Origin: Dyella solisilvae | Lineage (GTDB): Bacteria; Pseudomonadota; Gammaproteobacteria; Xanthomonadales; Rhodanobacteraceae | DNA length: 64,000 nt | Reading direction: 5' to 3' | NCBI RefSeq assembly: GCF_003351225.1 | Contig: NZ_QQSY01000003.1 | Coordinates: forward strand, 340,582 to 404,581 | The notes under the pieces: model-generated | Database searches by the model: none | What the model saw: only the letters and a program-made list of their open reading frames with translations | Told to the model about the DNA's origin: nothing | Made by a program: the position numbers and the translations under genes | In this document: piece by piece, positions 8,449-16,766 of the stretch | Numbering within the stretch: the first letter of the stretch is position 1 | Layout: each line of letters opens with the position of its first letter

Positions 8449-8943
8449 GTGACCCATCCTCCCGCCACTCTTTCGCACGTCGACGAGTCGCAGCAGCCGC
8501 GCATGGTCGACGTGGGCGGCAAGCCGGTCACTCATCGCACGGCGCGGGCGCAGGCGCGGGTCCGTTTTCCCGCCGAGGTTGCCCAGTCGCTGCATGCGGC
8601 CGGCTACGTCACGCCCAAGGGCGCGGTGCTCACCGTGGCGCAGATCGCCGGGGTCATGGGCGCCAAGGCGACGCCGCAACTGATACCGCTGTGCCATCCC
8701 CTGAGCATCGATCGCTGCGATATCGCCATCCACATGGAAGGCCATGACGCGCTGATCGACTGCACCGTGTCCTGCCGCGGCAGCACCGGCGTGGAGATGG
8801 AGGCGCTGACCGGCGCCAGCATCGCCGCGTTGACCATCTACGACATGTGCAAGGCGATGTCGCACGACATCGTGATTGGCGAGGTGCGCCTCGTGGGAAA
8901 GACCGGCGGCAAGCATGATTTCGGCAAGCAGGAGATGGCATGA
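8449..8943 (+). CDS. moaC: Cyclic pyranopterin monophosphate synthase MoaC
   Basis: MoaC rearranges the MoaA product into cyclic pyranopterin monophosphate. The 164-residue protein contains LIPLCHPL, GVEMEALTG and TIYDMCKAMSHD, the standard active-site blocks, and ends with GKTGGKHDF. Start is GTG at 8449 with a GGAG a few bases upstream; the reading MTHPPATLSHVDESQQPRMVDVGGK matches MoaC N-termini. A 111-base gap separates it from moaA and contains a short inverted repeat (GTGTCA at 8404 and TGACAC at 8427) around a GATAAT, possibly an extra promoter. Its stop overlaps mobA by 4 bases. Confidence 0.95.
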   Translation: MTHPPATLSHVDESQQPRMVDVGGKPVTHRTARAQARVRFPAEVAQSLHAAGYVTPKGAVLTVAQIAGVMGAKATPQLIPLCHPLSIDRCDIAIHMEGHDALIDCTVSCRGSTGVEMEALTGASIAALTIYDMCKAMSHDIVIGEVRLVGKTGGKHDFGKQEMA

Positions 8944-9539
8944 ACGCGGCGCATCCCCCACTCTACGGCTTGCTGCTCAGCGGCGGCGCGAGCCAGCGCA
9001 TGCGGCAGGACAAGGCGGCGCTGGCTTATCGCGGCGAGCCCCAGTTGCTGCGGGCCTGGCGCGTGCTGCAGGCCGCCACCGAGCGTGCCTTCGTGTCGGT
9101 TCGCGACAGCCAGCGCGAGGATCCGCTGCGCGCCGGCCTGCCGCAGATCGTGGACAGCTACGAGGCGATTGGTCCGGCGGCCGGCATCCTCTCCGCGCAG
9201 GAGCGTCATCCCGAGGCGGCGTGGCTGGTCCTGGCCTGCGACTTGCCGCTGCTCGACGCCGGCACGTTGCAGGCGCTGGTTGATGCACGCGACCCCGCGG
9301 CCGACGCCACCGCCTTCACCAGCCGGCACGACGGCCTGCCCGAACCGCTGTGCGCCATCTGGGAGCCTTCCAGCCATGCGCTCCTGCTGCAGCGTTACCA
9401 GGCGGGCAGCTACTGCCCGCGCAAGGCGCTGATGCAGTCGCGCACGGTGCTGTTGCCGGTACCGGGCGAGGCGCTGGACAACGTCAACACCCCGGAGGAG
9501 AGGGAAGTGATGCAGCAACGGCTGGAGTCGATGGCATGA
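8940..9539 (+). CDS. mobA: Molybdenum cofactor guanylyltransferase MobA
   Basis: MobA attaches GMP from GTP to the molybdenum cofactor to make the guanine dinucleotide form used by DMSO-reductase-family enzymes such as nitrate reductase. The 199-residue product has the nucleotide-binding LLLSGGASQRMRQDKAALAY near the N-terminus, DSYEAIGPAAGIL, a metal-site LACDLPLLDAG near residue 100, and NVNTPEE near the C-terminus. The ATGA overlap with moaC and with moaD on the other side indicates coupled translation. Presence of mobA agrees with a nitrate-reducing lifestyle suggested by the neighbouring narK genes. Confidence 0.93.
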   Translation: MNAAHPPLYGLLLSGGASQRMRQDKAALAYRGEPQLLRAWRVLQAATERAFVSVRDSQREDPLRAGLPQIVDSYEAIGPAAGILSAQERHPEAAWLVLACDLPLLDAGTLQALVDARDPAADATAFTSRHDGLPEPLCAIWEPSSHALLLQRYQAGSYCPRKALMQSRTVLLPVPGEALDNVNTPEEREVMQQRLESMA

Positions 9540-9778
9540 CGATGGTGAACTTGCAGTATTACGCGCAGCTTCGCGAGCAGGCCGGCATCGGCGGCGAGCA
9601 GGTGGCGACCGCGGCGACCACGCTGGGTCAGTTGTACGAAGAGCTGTGCGCGCGTCACGACTTCTCGCTGGCGGCGGACGTGCTCAAGGTGGCGGTGAAT
9701 GCACAGTTCTGCGGCTGGGACCATCCGTTGCGCGACGGCGACACCATCGTGTTCATTCCACCAGTGGCGGGTGGCTGA
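9536..9778 (+). CDS. moaD: Molybdopterin synthase small subunit MoaD
   Basis: MoaD is the ubiquitin-like sulfur carrier of molybdopterin synthase. The 80-residue protein ends VAGG; the C-terminal double glycine is the site that is adenylated by MoeB and then thiocarboxylated. The beta-grasp pattern is visible, with LQYYAQLREQAG at the start and DGDTIVFIPPVAGG at the end. Start ATG at 9536 overlaps the mobA stop; an in-frame ATG at 9542 is an alternative. It shares one base with the next gene (TGATG), whose product carries both its catalytic partner MoaE and its activating enzyme MoeB. Confidence 0.94.
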   Translation: MTMVNLQYYAQLREQAGIGGEQVATAATTLGQLYEELCARHDFSLAADVLKVAVNAQFCGWDHPLRDGDTIVFIPPVAGG

Positions 9779-11328
9779 TGCATTTCCAACTGGCCAGTGA
9801 GGCGGTTGACACCGCACGATTGCGCGACGCCCTGCAGCATCCCGGCAGCGGCGGCTTCTGCGCATTCGAAGGGTGGGTGCGCAACAGCAACGAAGGGCGC
9901 GAAGTCGATGGACTGGACTACGAGGCTTATGCCGAGCTGGCCCAGTCGGAAGGCGAGCGCATCGTCGCAGAAGCGATCGCGCGCTACGGCGTCACTGACG
10001 CCTGCTGCGTGCATCGCACGGGCGCCCTCAAGGTGGGCGACCTGGCGGTGTGGGTGGGCGCGTCCGCGGCGCATCGCGACGAGGCGTTTCGCGCCTGCCG
10101 CTACATCATCGACGAGATCAAGCACCGTCTGCCGATCTGGAAGAAGGAGCACTATCTCAGTGGCGACGCCGAGTGGGTCGCCTGCACGCATGTGCACCGC
10201 GAGCATGAACACGAGCATGAGATGCACCATCACGCGCATCCGCCCGCCGCGCCGTTTACACCGGACTATTCGCGACAGCTGCGCCTGCGCGAGGTCGGCG
10301 AGGCAGGGCAGGCGAAGCTTGCTGCCTCGCGGGTGCTGGTCATCGGCGCGGGCGGCCTCGGCTGCCCGGTCATCAGCTATCTGGCCGGCGCCGGCGTGGG
10401 CACGCTGGGCATCGTCGACGGTGATCGGCTGGAAGCAAGCAACCTGCACCGGCAGACCATGTATGACGCCGCCGATGTCGGCGAGTTGAAGGTGACGCTG
10501 GCCGCCCGTCGCGTGGCGGCGCTCAATCCGAGTGTGAAAGTGCGCACCTGGGTGGCGCCGCTGCAGGCGGAGCAGGCGGTGGAGGTGTTTGGTGAATTCG
10601 ATCTGGTGGTCGAATGCACCGACGACATGCGCAGCCGCTATTCAAGCAGTGATGCAGCCGTGATCAGCGGGACGCCGCTGGTGCTGGCCAGCGTGTACCA
10701 GTACGAGGGCCAGTTGCAGGTGGTGGAGGCGCGCCCCGGCATGCCTTGCCTGCGCTGCCTGTGGCCACATGAACCAGCGCCCGAGGCGGTGGGGAGTTGC
10801 GCGTTGTCCGGTGTGCTTGGACCCGCGCCGGGGACCTTGGGCGCGATGCAGGCAATGGAGGCGCTCAAGCTGCTGCTCGACCTGCCGCGCCCACGCGATG
10901 CTGCGTTGGTGCTGGTGAACCTGCTGGACCACAGCACCACGCGATTGCCCATCGACGCAACGCAGGGCTGCGCTTTGCATGGTGGCTGCGTGAGCGTGGC
11001 GCGACAGGCGTTGGCGAAGGCGCGACAGGAGGCGGAGATCGACTTGGCCTTCGGCAATCTGGAAGGTGCGCTGGCCGCCGGGTTCCAACTGGTTGATCTG
11101 CGTGATGCCGAGGAGATTGCTGCGGAGCCGCTGGGCGTGGAGGCGTGGCGGCAGATTCCTTCCACGCAGATCGTCGAGCGCGCCAACGAACTGGGCGCGG
11201 GCCCGCTGCTGCTGGTGTGCGCCAGTGGCCGGCGCAGTGCGCATGCTGCGCGGCTGTTGCGCGCCGAAGGATGGCAGCACGTGCATTCGCTGGCCGGAGG
11301 CGTGCGTGCTTTGCGCGTGATGGGGTAA
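9778..11328 (+). CDS. Triple fusion: MoaE, MoeB/ThiF-type adenylyltransferase and rhodanese
   Basis: One 516-residue chain joins three activities acting on MoaD. Residues 1 to about 142 are MoaE, the catalytic subunit of molybdopterin synthase (FEGWVRNSNEGREVDGLDYEAY, and the lysine-rich KHRLPIWKKEHY near 116-125). Residues 140 to 154 form a histidine-rich linker. Residues about 160 to 405 are a MoeB/ThiF E1-like domain: VIGAGGLG at 188-195, DGDRLEASNLHRQ at 214-226, ECTDD at 279-283, and a probable zinc site at Cys324, Cys327, Cys398 and Cys404. Residues about 425 to 516 are a rhodanese domain with the loop CASGRRS starting at Cys481. MoeB-rhodanese proteins are known (eukaryotic MOCS3); the additional MoaE is unusual. 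Start ATG at 9778 fits the MoaE N-terminus. Confidence 0.93.
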   Translation: MHFQLASEAVDTARLRDALQHPGSGGFCAFEGWVRNSNEGREVDGLDYEAYAELAQSEGERIVAEAIARYGVTDACCVHRTGALKVGDLAVWVGASAAHRDEAFRACRYIIDEIKHRLPIWKKEHYLSGDAEWVACTHVHREHEHEHEMHHHAHPPAAPFTPDYSRQLRLREVGEAGQAKLAASRVLVIGAGGLGCPVISYLAGAGVGTLGIVDGDRLEASNLHRQTMYDAADVGELKVTLAARRVAALNPSVKVRTWVAPLQAEQAVEVFGEFDLVVECTDDMRSRYSSSDAAVISGTPLVLASVYQYEGQLQVVEARPGMPCLRCLWPHEPAPEAVGSCALSGVLGPAPGTLGAMQAMEALKLLLDLPRPRDAALVLVNLLDHSTTRLPIDATQGCALHGGCVSVARQALAKARQEAEIDLAFGNLEGALAAGFQLVDLRDAEEIAAEPLGVEAWRQIPSTQIVERANELGAGPLLLVCASGRRSAHAARLLRAEGWQHVHSLAGGVRALRVMG

Positions 11329-11386
11329 GCCGGGCGTTCGACGCTCGCTCGGCAACAGTGCGAAGCGGAGGATCGCAGAAACGAAA

Positions 11387-11408
11387 AAGCCCGCATCGCT
11401 GCGGGCTT
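11387..11408 (-). terminator. Intrinsic terminator of tRNA-Leu
   Basis: A perfect 9-bp stem (AAGCCCGCA and TGCGGGCTT) around a 4-base loop. Read on the minus strand it is followed by a run of T, so it best fits termination of the leftward tRNA gene. On the plus strand it may also stop the Moco operon, since the T-rich CTTCTTCT follows the stem. Confidence 0.75.
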
Positions 11409-11418
11409 CTTCTATAAT

Positions 11419-11503
<85 letters not shown>

Positions 11504-11542
11504 AGGTGTCACGCTTCGCTAAGTGGTCTGCGTGAGCCGCGT

Positions 11543-11571
11543 AGATTAGGCATGTGTCGTTGAGTTGTCAA
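11543..11571 (-). promoter_or_regulatory. Sigma-70-type promoter of tRNA-Leu
   Basis: On the minus strand a perfect -35 hexamer TTGACA (11566-11571) is followed by exactly 17 bases and the -10 hexamer TAATCT (11543-11548), about 40 bases before the tRNA 5' end. It is the cleanest promoter in the window. Confidence 0.8.
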
Positions 11572-11638
11572 CTATTCTTTCACTAAATTTTTTTCGGACC
11601 GCGGCGTTCGTGGTCCCCACGCGACAAAAGGCAAGGAA

Positions 11639-14245
11639 GTGACCAGAAAAAAAGAACCTCGAAAAGGCAGGCAGGACGCCAAATCCGCGCCTCCGGCAAG
11701 GTCGGGAAAGGGCGCAGCGCGCGTCCGTCGTTCAGCGATCGATCCGTCGCTTGGCCGGGTCGGACAGGTGGACGATCCGCATGCGGAGCGTGAGGCCCAG
11801 CGTTACGAGCGGCCCATCCCCAGCCGCGAAGCCATTCTTGCGTTGCTCGAGCAGCGCGGCGAACTGCTGACCGAGGCGCGCATCGCCGAGGCGCTGTCGC
11901 TTAACGACGAATACGAGCTCAATGCCCTGCGCAAGCGCCTGGGCGCGATGGTGCGCGACGGCCAGCTGCTGCTGGGGCGTCGCGCCGGCTATGCGCCCGC
12001 GAACAAGCTCGACCTGATCCCCGGCCTGGTGCTGGCGAACGCCGAGGGCTACGGCTTCCTGCGTCCCGACGACGGTAGCGACGACCTCTACCTGTCGCCG
12101 CAGCAGATGCGCTCGGTGCTGCATGGCGACCGCGTGCTGGCCAGCGTGGTCGGCATCGACCGGCGCGGCCGCAAGCAGGGCGCCATTGTCGAAGTGCTGC
12201 AGCGCCGTTCTCCGCGACTGGTGGGACGCGTGGTGCTGGAGAACGGCGTGATGCTGGTGGCGCCGGACGACCGCCGCCTGCACCAGGACGTGATGATCCA
12301 GCCGGGTCAGGACATGGGAGCGCGCTCCGGCCAGATCGTGGTCGCCGAGATCACCGAGCCGCCGACCCCGCATCGTGGCCCGCTGGGCGCGATCCGCGCG
12401 GTGCTGGGTGAGCGCCTGCAGCCCTCGCTGCTGGTGGAGATGGCGATCGCCAGCCACGACCTGCCGCACGACTGGCCGGACGCGGTGACTCGCGAAGCCG
12501 CGCAGGTCGAACCGCAGGTGACCGCGACCGAGCACGAGGGCAGGGTGGACCTGCGCTCGCTGCCGCTGGTGACCATCGATGGCGCCGACGCCCGTGACTT
12601 CGACGATGCCGTCTATGCCGAACCCCGGCGAGGCGGCGGCTACCGGCTGGTGGTGGCGATCGCCGACGTGTCGCACTACGTGAAGGTGGGTTCGGCGCTG
12701 GATCGCGAAGCCTACGAGCGCAGCACCTCGACCTATTTCCCCGGTTTCGTGGTGCCGATGCTGCCGGAGACGCTGTCCAACGGTATCTGCTCGCTGAATC
12801 CGAAGGTCGAACGCCTGTGCATGGTGTGCGACATGGTGGTCGACGCCGAGGGCGCGGTGGTGCGCTCGAAGTTCTATGACGCGGTGATGCGCTCGCACGC
12901 GCGGCTCACCTACGACCGTGTGTGGCAGGCCATTGGCCTCAACGATGCGGATGCACGCCACGAGCTGGCCGACGTGATGCCGCAGATCGAGCACCTGCAT
13001 GGGCTGTTTAAGCTGATGGCGGCGCAGCGCAAGCAGCGTGGCGCGATCGACTTCGAGACGCCCGAGGTGAAGTTCCGCCTGGACCAGCGTGGCGAAGTCG
13101 AAGCCATGGGCGCCACCGAGCGCAACGATGCGCACAAGTTGATCGAGGAATGCATGATCGCCGCCAACGTGCAGGCGGCGCTGTTCCTGGAAAAGAAGAA
13201 GATCCCCGCGCTGTTCCGCGCGCACGAGCCGCCGCCGGCGGAGAAGTACGAGGACCTGCAGCAGTTCCTGCGCGAGTTCAAATTACGCATGCCGCCGGTG
13301 GAGGACGTGACGCCCGCCGACTTCGCCGACATCCTGCGCCTGGTGCACGACCGACCCGAGCGCGAGCTGATCCAGTCGGTGTTGCTGCGCGCGCAGAGCA
13401 TGGCCGCCTATCAGCCGGACAACCGCGGCCATTTCGGCCTGGCGCTGGCGGCCTATGCGCACTTCACCTCGCCGATTCGTCGCTACCCGGACCTGCTGGT
13501 GCATCGAGCGATCCGCTATGCGATCGGTGGCGGCAAGCCATCCGGCTACAGCTACAGCCCCACGGAGATGGGGGCGATGGCGATCCACTGCTCGCAGCGC
13601 GAGCGCCGCGCCGAAGAGGCCGAGCGCGACGTCGACGAGCGCTTCAAGTGCGCCTGGATGTCCAAGCACGTGGGCAGCGAGTTCGAGGGCACCGTCACCG
13701 GCGTCACCTCGTTCGGCCTGTTCGTGGAGCTGGAGGAGTCCAAGGTCTCGGGCCTGGTTCACATCAGCCAGTTGTCCAATGACTACTACCACTTCGATCC
13801 GGTGCGCCACCTGCTCAAGGGCGAACGTTCCGGCGCCCAGTTCCGGTTGGGCGATCACGTGCGCGTGCAGGTGCTGCGCGCTTCGCTGGAGGATCGCAAG
13901 ATCGACTTCCGGCTCGTGTCGCCACGCAAGGAGAAGAGCGTGCCGCCGCCGACCACGGAGCGTCGCTACGACTACGCCTCCGCCGGTGAGCGCTATTCGC
14001 TGCCGCAGGGACGAAAAGCGACGGAGCGCCCCGCGGCGCGCGATAATGCGCGCCCCGTGCTGCCGCCCTTGCCTCCTGCAAGCGGCAAGTCGACGCCCAA
14101 GCCTGCTGGCAAGACTGCCGCTGGCAAGGGCGTGCTAGCCAAGGTGACGTCGGCGGCCAAGGGCAAATTCAAGGCGGTGAAGGACGCCGCGACCAAGGCA
14201 ACCTCCAAGGCCCGCAAGGCCGGCAAAAAGAAAGGCAAACGATGA
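11639..14245 (+). CDS. rnr: Ribonuclease R
   Basis: RNase R is a processive 3'-to-5' exoribonuclease that degrades structured RNA, acting in RNA quality control and rRNA maturation. The 868-residue protein has an N-terminal winged-helix region (near REAILALLEQRGELLTEARI), two cold-shock domains, the RNB catalytic domain with VTIDGADARDFDDAV near residues 311-325 (the aspartates bind magnesium), an S1 domain from about residue 680 (EGTVTGVTSFGLFVELEE), and a long lysine- and alanine-rich tail of roughly 80 residues typical of RNase R. The start is a GTG at 11639 behind AAAGGCAAGGA. It heads an operon with rlmB, which overlaps by 4 bases, as in many gammaproteobacteria. Confidence 0.95.
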   Translation: MTRKKEPRKGRQDAKSAPPARSGKGAARVRRSAIDPSLGRVGQVDDPHAEREAQRYERPIPSREAILALLEQRGELLTEARIAEALSLNDEYELNALRKRLGAMVRDGQLLLGRRAGYAPANKLDLIPGLVLANAEGYGFLRPDDGSDDLYLSPQQMRSVLHGDRVLASVVGIDRRGRKQGAIVEVLQRRSPRLVGRVVLENGVMLVAPDDRRLHQDVMIQPGQDMGARSGQIVVAEITEPPTPHRGPLGAIRAVLGERLQPSLLVEMAIASHDLPHDWPDAVTREAAQVEPQVTATEHEGRVDLRSLPLVTIDGADARDFDDAVYAEPRRGGGYRLVVAIADVSHYVKVGSALDREAYERSTSTYFPGFVVPMLPETLSNGICSLNPKVERLCMVCDMVVDAEGAVVRSKFYDAVMRSHARLTYDRVWQAIGLNDADARHELADVMPQIEHLHGLFKLMAAQRKQRGAIDFETPEVKFRLDQRGEVEAMGATERNDAHKLIEECMIAANVQAALFLEKKKIPALFRAHEPPPAEKYEDLQQFLREFKLRMPPVEDVTPADFADILRLVHDRPERELIQSVLLRAQSMAAYQPDNRGHFGLALAAYAHFTSPIRRYPDLLVHRAIRYAIGGGKPSGYSYSPTEMGAMAIHCSQRERRAEEAERDVDERFKCAWMSKHVGSEFEGTVTGVTSFGLFVELEESKVSGLVHISQLSNDYYHFDPVRHLLKGERSGAQFRLGDHVRVQVLRASLEDRKIDFRLVSPRKEKSVPPPTTERRYDYASAGERYSLPQGRKATERPAARDNARPVLPPLPPASGKSTPKPAGKTAAGKGVLAKVTSAAKGKFKAVKDAATKATSKARKAGKKKGKR

Positions 14246-14988
14246 GCGAGAGTTGGATCGTCGGGATCAACCCGGTCGAGGGCGCGCTGAGCAATGACGC
14301 CGCGCGCGTGCGCGAGCTGCTGGTGGAGCAGGGGCAGCGCAATGCGCGTGTGCAGGAATTGGCCACGCGCGCCAAGGCGCTGAATATCCCGGTGCACCAT
14401 CGTCCGCGCGAGCAACTCGACCGCCTTGCCGGCGAAGCGCGTCATCAGGGCGTGGTGGCGCGCTACGAGGCGCCGCCGATGGGCAGCGAGAACGACATCG
14501 AGCGGCTGCTGGAAGCGGCCGGCCAGGAGGCGCTGGTGGTGGTGCTCGACGGCGTCACCGACCCGCACAACCTCGGCGCCTGCCTGCGCAGCGCCGCGGC
14601 GGCCAACGCCACCATGGTGATCGTGCCCAAGGACCGCGCTGTCGGCCTCACCCCGGTGGTGCGCCGCGCGTCGGCGGGGGGCGCGGATCGCGTGCCGCTG
14701 ATCGCCGCCACCAACCTGGCGCGCGCGCTGCGCACGCTGAAGGATGCAGGGGTATGGATCACCGGCCTGGCCGGCGACACCGAGACCAGCGTGTACAGCA
14801 TCGACATGCGCGGTCCCGTGGCGCTGGTGCTGGGCAGCGAGGGCGAGGGTATGCGTCGCCTCACCCGCGAAACATGCGATTTCGTAGCGAAGATCCCGAT
14901 GCCGGGCGTGATGGAGAGCCTCAACGTCTCCGTCGCCACCGGCGTGGTGTTGTTCGAGGCCTTGCGGCAAAGGAGTGAAAAGCGATGA
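14242..14988 (+). CDS. rlmB: 23S rRNA (guanosine-2'-O-)-methyltransferase RlmB
   Basis: RlmB methylates the ribose of G2251 in the peptidyl-transferase region of 23S rRNA. The 248-residue SPOUT/TrmH-family protein shows the N-terminal substrate-binding region (IVGINPVEGAL) and the trefoil-knot motifs LDGVTDPHNLGACLRSAAA near residue 95, ALVLGSEGEGMRRLTRE near 194 and IPMPGVMESLNVSVATGV near the C-terminus. Its ATG overlaps the rnr stop, and its stop overlaps the next small gene, so the three are one transcription unit. Confidence 0.95.
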   Translation: MSESWIVGINPVEGALSNDAARVRELLVEQGQRNARVQELATRAKALNIPVHHRPREQLDRLAGEARHQGVVARYEAPPMGSENDIERLLEAAGQEALVVVLDGVTDPHNLGACLRSAAAANATMVIVPKDRAVGLTPVVRRASAGGADRVPLIAATNLARALRTLKDAGVWITGLAGDTETSVYSIDMRGPVALVLGSEGEGMRRLTRETCDFVAKIPMPGVMESLNVSVATGVVLFEALRQRSEKR

Positions 14989-15254
14989 CGTTCCTATGGC
15001 ACGACTGGGCAGGCTACATCGGCGTCGCTTTGGTATTGCTGGCCTTCCTGGGGTTGCAGACCCGCAAACTGCGCGGCAACGGCCTGATCTATCAGCTGAT
15101 GAACGTGCTCGGTGCGGTCGGCGTGGCCGTGTCGCTGATTTTTGGCGCATCCCCGTTGAACTGGCCCGCACTCCTGATGCAGCTGGCGTGGATTGGCATC
15201 GGCGTGTACGGCATCCTGCATTCGGCGAAGATGCGTCGCGTGTACGGCTCCTGA
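14985..15254 (+). CDS. Small inner-membrane protein, CBU_0592-like
   Basis: An 89-residue protein with three predicted membrane helices (roughly residues 10-26, 37-56 and 62-80) separated by a basic loop (QTRKLRGNG) and ending [11 protein letters not shown]. The layout [26 protein letters not shown] recalls the CBU_0592-type small membrane proteins; the function of that group is unknown. The ATG overlaps the rlmB stop by 4 bases, so it is certainly translated with rlmB, although a functional link is not implied. No catalytic motif is visible. Confidence 0.75.
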   Translation: MTFLWHDWAGYIGVALVLLAFLGLQTRKLRGNGLIYQLMNVLGAVGVAVSLIFGASPLNWPALLMQLAWIGIGVYGILHSAKMRRVYGS

Positions 15255-15287
15255 GGAGCGTTCAGCTCACCTCTGTAGAATGATTTC

Positions 15288-15310
15288 ACCGGCCCCGCAA
15301 CGGGGCCGGT
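15288..15310 (+). other. GC-rich perfect hairpin just before the riboswitch
   Basis: A perfect 10-bp stem, ACCGGCCCCG and CGGGGCCGGT, around a CAA loop. No T-run follows. A TAGAAT at 15276-15281 would, as a -10 element, place a transcript start near the hairpin, so it may cap the gdx leader; alternatively it slows polymerase leaving the rnr operon. Confidence 0.6.
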
Positions 15311-15358
15311 CTGCGGGGACGACCCCGCACGCACGCGTCACGCGGGGACGACCCTGCT
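15311..15358 (+). promoter_or_regulatory. Guanidine-II (mini-ykkC) riboswitch
   Basis: Two nearly identical hairpins, each with stem GCGGGG, tetraloop ACGA, and closing strand CCCCGC (first, loop at 15319-15322) or CCCTGC (second, loop at 15348-15351), are separated by 12 bases. Paired ACGR tetraloop hairpins directly ahead of a ribosome site define the guanidine-II class, in which guanidinium bound by the two loops frees the ribosome site. Here the AGAGGAG site lies at 15365-15371, seven bases after the second stem and seven before the start codon, and the controlled gene encodes the matching guanidinium exporter. Confidence 0.9.
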
Positions 15359-15378
15359 CTTTCCAGAGGAGCGGTCTA

Positions 15379-15702
15379 ATGCCCTGGATCTATCTTGCCC
15401 TCGCCGGCCTGTTCGAAGTGGTCTGGGCGGTGGGACTCAAATACACCGAAGGCTTCAGTCGTTTGTGGCCGAGCGTGGTCACCGTGTCGGCAATGCTGGC
15501 CAGCATCATCCTGCTGGCGATGGCGGTGAAAACGTTGCCGATTGGTACGGCCTACGCGATCTGGACCGGCATCGGCGCCGTGGGCGCGGTGCTGCTCGGC
15601 ATCGTGCTGTTCGGCGATGCGGCCTCGCCGCTGCGGCTGGCCTGCGTGGCGCTGGTGGTGATTGGCATGGTGGGCTTGAAGCTCACGGGCGGGGCGCACT
15701 AG
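15379..15702 (+). CDS. gdx: Guanidinium exporter Gdx (SugE), SMR family
   Basis: A 107-residue four-helix protein of the small multidrug resistance family. Glu13 (LFEVVW) is the essential proton/substrate glutamate, and the segment [12 protein letters not shown] with [25 protein letters not shown] matches Gdx/SugE proteins rather than EmrE-type drug pumps. Gdx antiports guanidinium against protons as an antiparallel dimer in the inner membrane. The guanidine-II riboswitch directly upstream makes this assignment much firmer than sequence alone. No guanidine carboxylase or carboxyguanidine deiminase genes are nearby, so the window shows only export. Confidence 0.95.
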   Translation: MPWIYLALAGLFEVVWAVGLKYTEGFSRLWPSVVTVSAMLASIILLAMAVKTLPIGTAYAIWTGIGAVGAVLLGIVLFGDAASPLRLACVALVVIGMVGLKLTGGAH

Positions 15703-15826
15703 TTGCCGACAGAACGATGGTGATGGTTGCGCAAGCGCTGCACCCTCACCCCAATCATTCTCTCCCACAGGAACTACCTTCGGGCGCCCATGGAAGAGGG
15801 GCTATTGGAGCGCTCCACGAAATAGC

Positions 15827-15847
15827 CCTTCTCCCTCCGGGAGAAGG
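15827..15847. repeat. REP-like hairpin, copy 1
   Basis: Perfect 9-bp stem CCTTCTCCC / GGGAGAAGG around TCC. It belongs to the CTCTCCC...GGGAGAG family of short dispersed palindromes common in Xanthomonadales intergenic regions. A degenerate further relative (CCCTCACCCCAATCATTC) lies at about 15742. Confidence 0.7.
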
Positions 15848-15941
15848 TGCCGGCAGGCAGAAGAGGGTGCGCTCGGAGCGACGATGAGGAGCGCTGCGCG
15901 AGGCCCGTACCCTCACTACCGTAAAGGTGACAATGCCCCAA

Positions 15942-15964
15942 CCCCTCTCCCGAAGGGAGAGGGG
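15942..15964. repeat. REP-like hairpin, copy 2
   Basis: Perfect 10-bp stem CCCCTCTCCC / GGGAGAGGGG around GAA, nine bases beyond the end of phoU. It may act as the phoU transcript end; there is no T-run. Confidence 0.75.
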
Positions 15965-15972
15965 CGGAAGCA

Positions 15973-16707
15973 TCAATCCGGCTTGTTACCGAGCTTGGTC
16001 AGCTCCGGGTTGGAGGTGAAGTCGCGCTTGGCGCGCTGGGCGTTGAGCGGCTCACCGTTGACCTGGTACCAGATGCTCTCGGCGATGTTGGTGGCGTGGT
16101 CGCCGATGCGCTCGATGTTCTTGGCCATGAACAGCAGGTGCGTGCACGGCGTGATGTTGCGCGGGTCTTCCATCATGTAGGTGAGCAACTGGCGGAAGTA
16201 GCCGGTATAGGCCTCATCCAGCTCGGCGTCGTCCTTCCATACCTGGTAGGCGCGCTCGGCGTCGCGGTCGCGGTAGGCGATCAGCACATCGCGCACTTCC
16301 TGCGCGGCCAGCTCAGCCAGGTAGCCCAGGCCGCTGGTCGGGGCGATCGGGGCCACCATCGACAGCGGGATCGAGCGCTTGGCCACGTTGGCGGCGTAGT
16401 CGCCGATGCGCTCGATGTCGGCCGCGATGCGCAGCGCGGCGAACACGTTGCGCAGGTCGCCGGCGATCGGGGCGCGCAGCGCCAGCAGGCGCACCACGTC
16501 GTGGCTGATTTCCTGTTCAAGCTGGTCGATGGCGTCGTCGTTGTTGACCACGTGCTGGGCAGCGCGTTCATCGCGGCGGTCGACCACGTCGATGGCCGCC
16601 TCCAGCTGGCTCACGGCGAGCTCGCCCATGCGCACGATTTCGCCGGTCAGGCGGGTCAGCTCGTCGTCGTAGCTCTTGATGATGTGTTCTTTGCTGCTGC
16701 CGCTCAT
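15973..16707 (-). CDS. phoU: Phosphate-specific transport accessory protein PhoU
   Basis: PhoU restrains the PhoR-PhoB system when phosphate is plentiful, by contacting PstSCAB and PhoR. The 244-residue, all-helical product has the duplicated three-helix PhoU domain: each half carries an E/D-rich metal site (ERIGDYAANVAKR near 105-117 and ERIGDHATNIAES near 205-217). The start MSGSSKEHIIKSYDDEL at 16707 is the family start; upstream in-frame sequence belongs to the gap with the REP-like hairpin. It is the last gene of the pst operon and is bracketed by REP-like hairpins. Confidence 0.95.
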   Translation of the reverse strand: MSGSSKEHIIKSYDDELTRLTGEIVRMGELAVSQLEAAIDVVDRRDERAAQHVVNNDDAIDQLEQEISHDVVRLLALRAPIAGDLRNVFAALRIAADIERIGDYAANVAKRSIPLSMVAPIAPTSGLGYLAELAAQEVRDVLIAYRDRDAERAYQVWKDDAELDEAYTGYFRQLLTYMMEDPRNITPCTHLLFMAKNIERIGDHATNIAESIWYQVNGEPLNAQRAKRDFTSNPELTKLGNKPD

Positions 16708-16766
16708 GGTCAGGTTCCGTAGACGTCCGGTAGGGAAGGGTGTCGCGGGGTGGCCCCTCACCCTAG

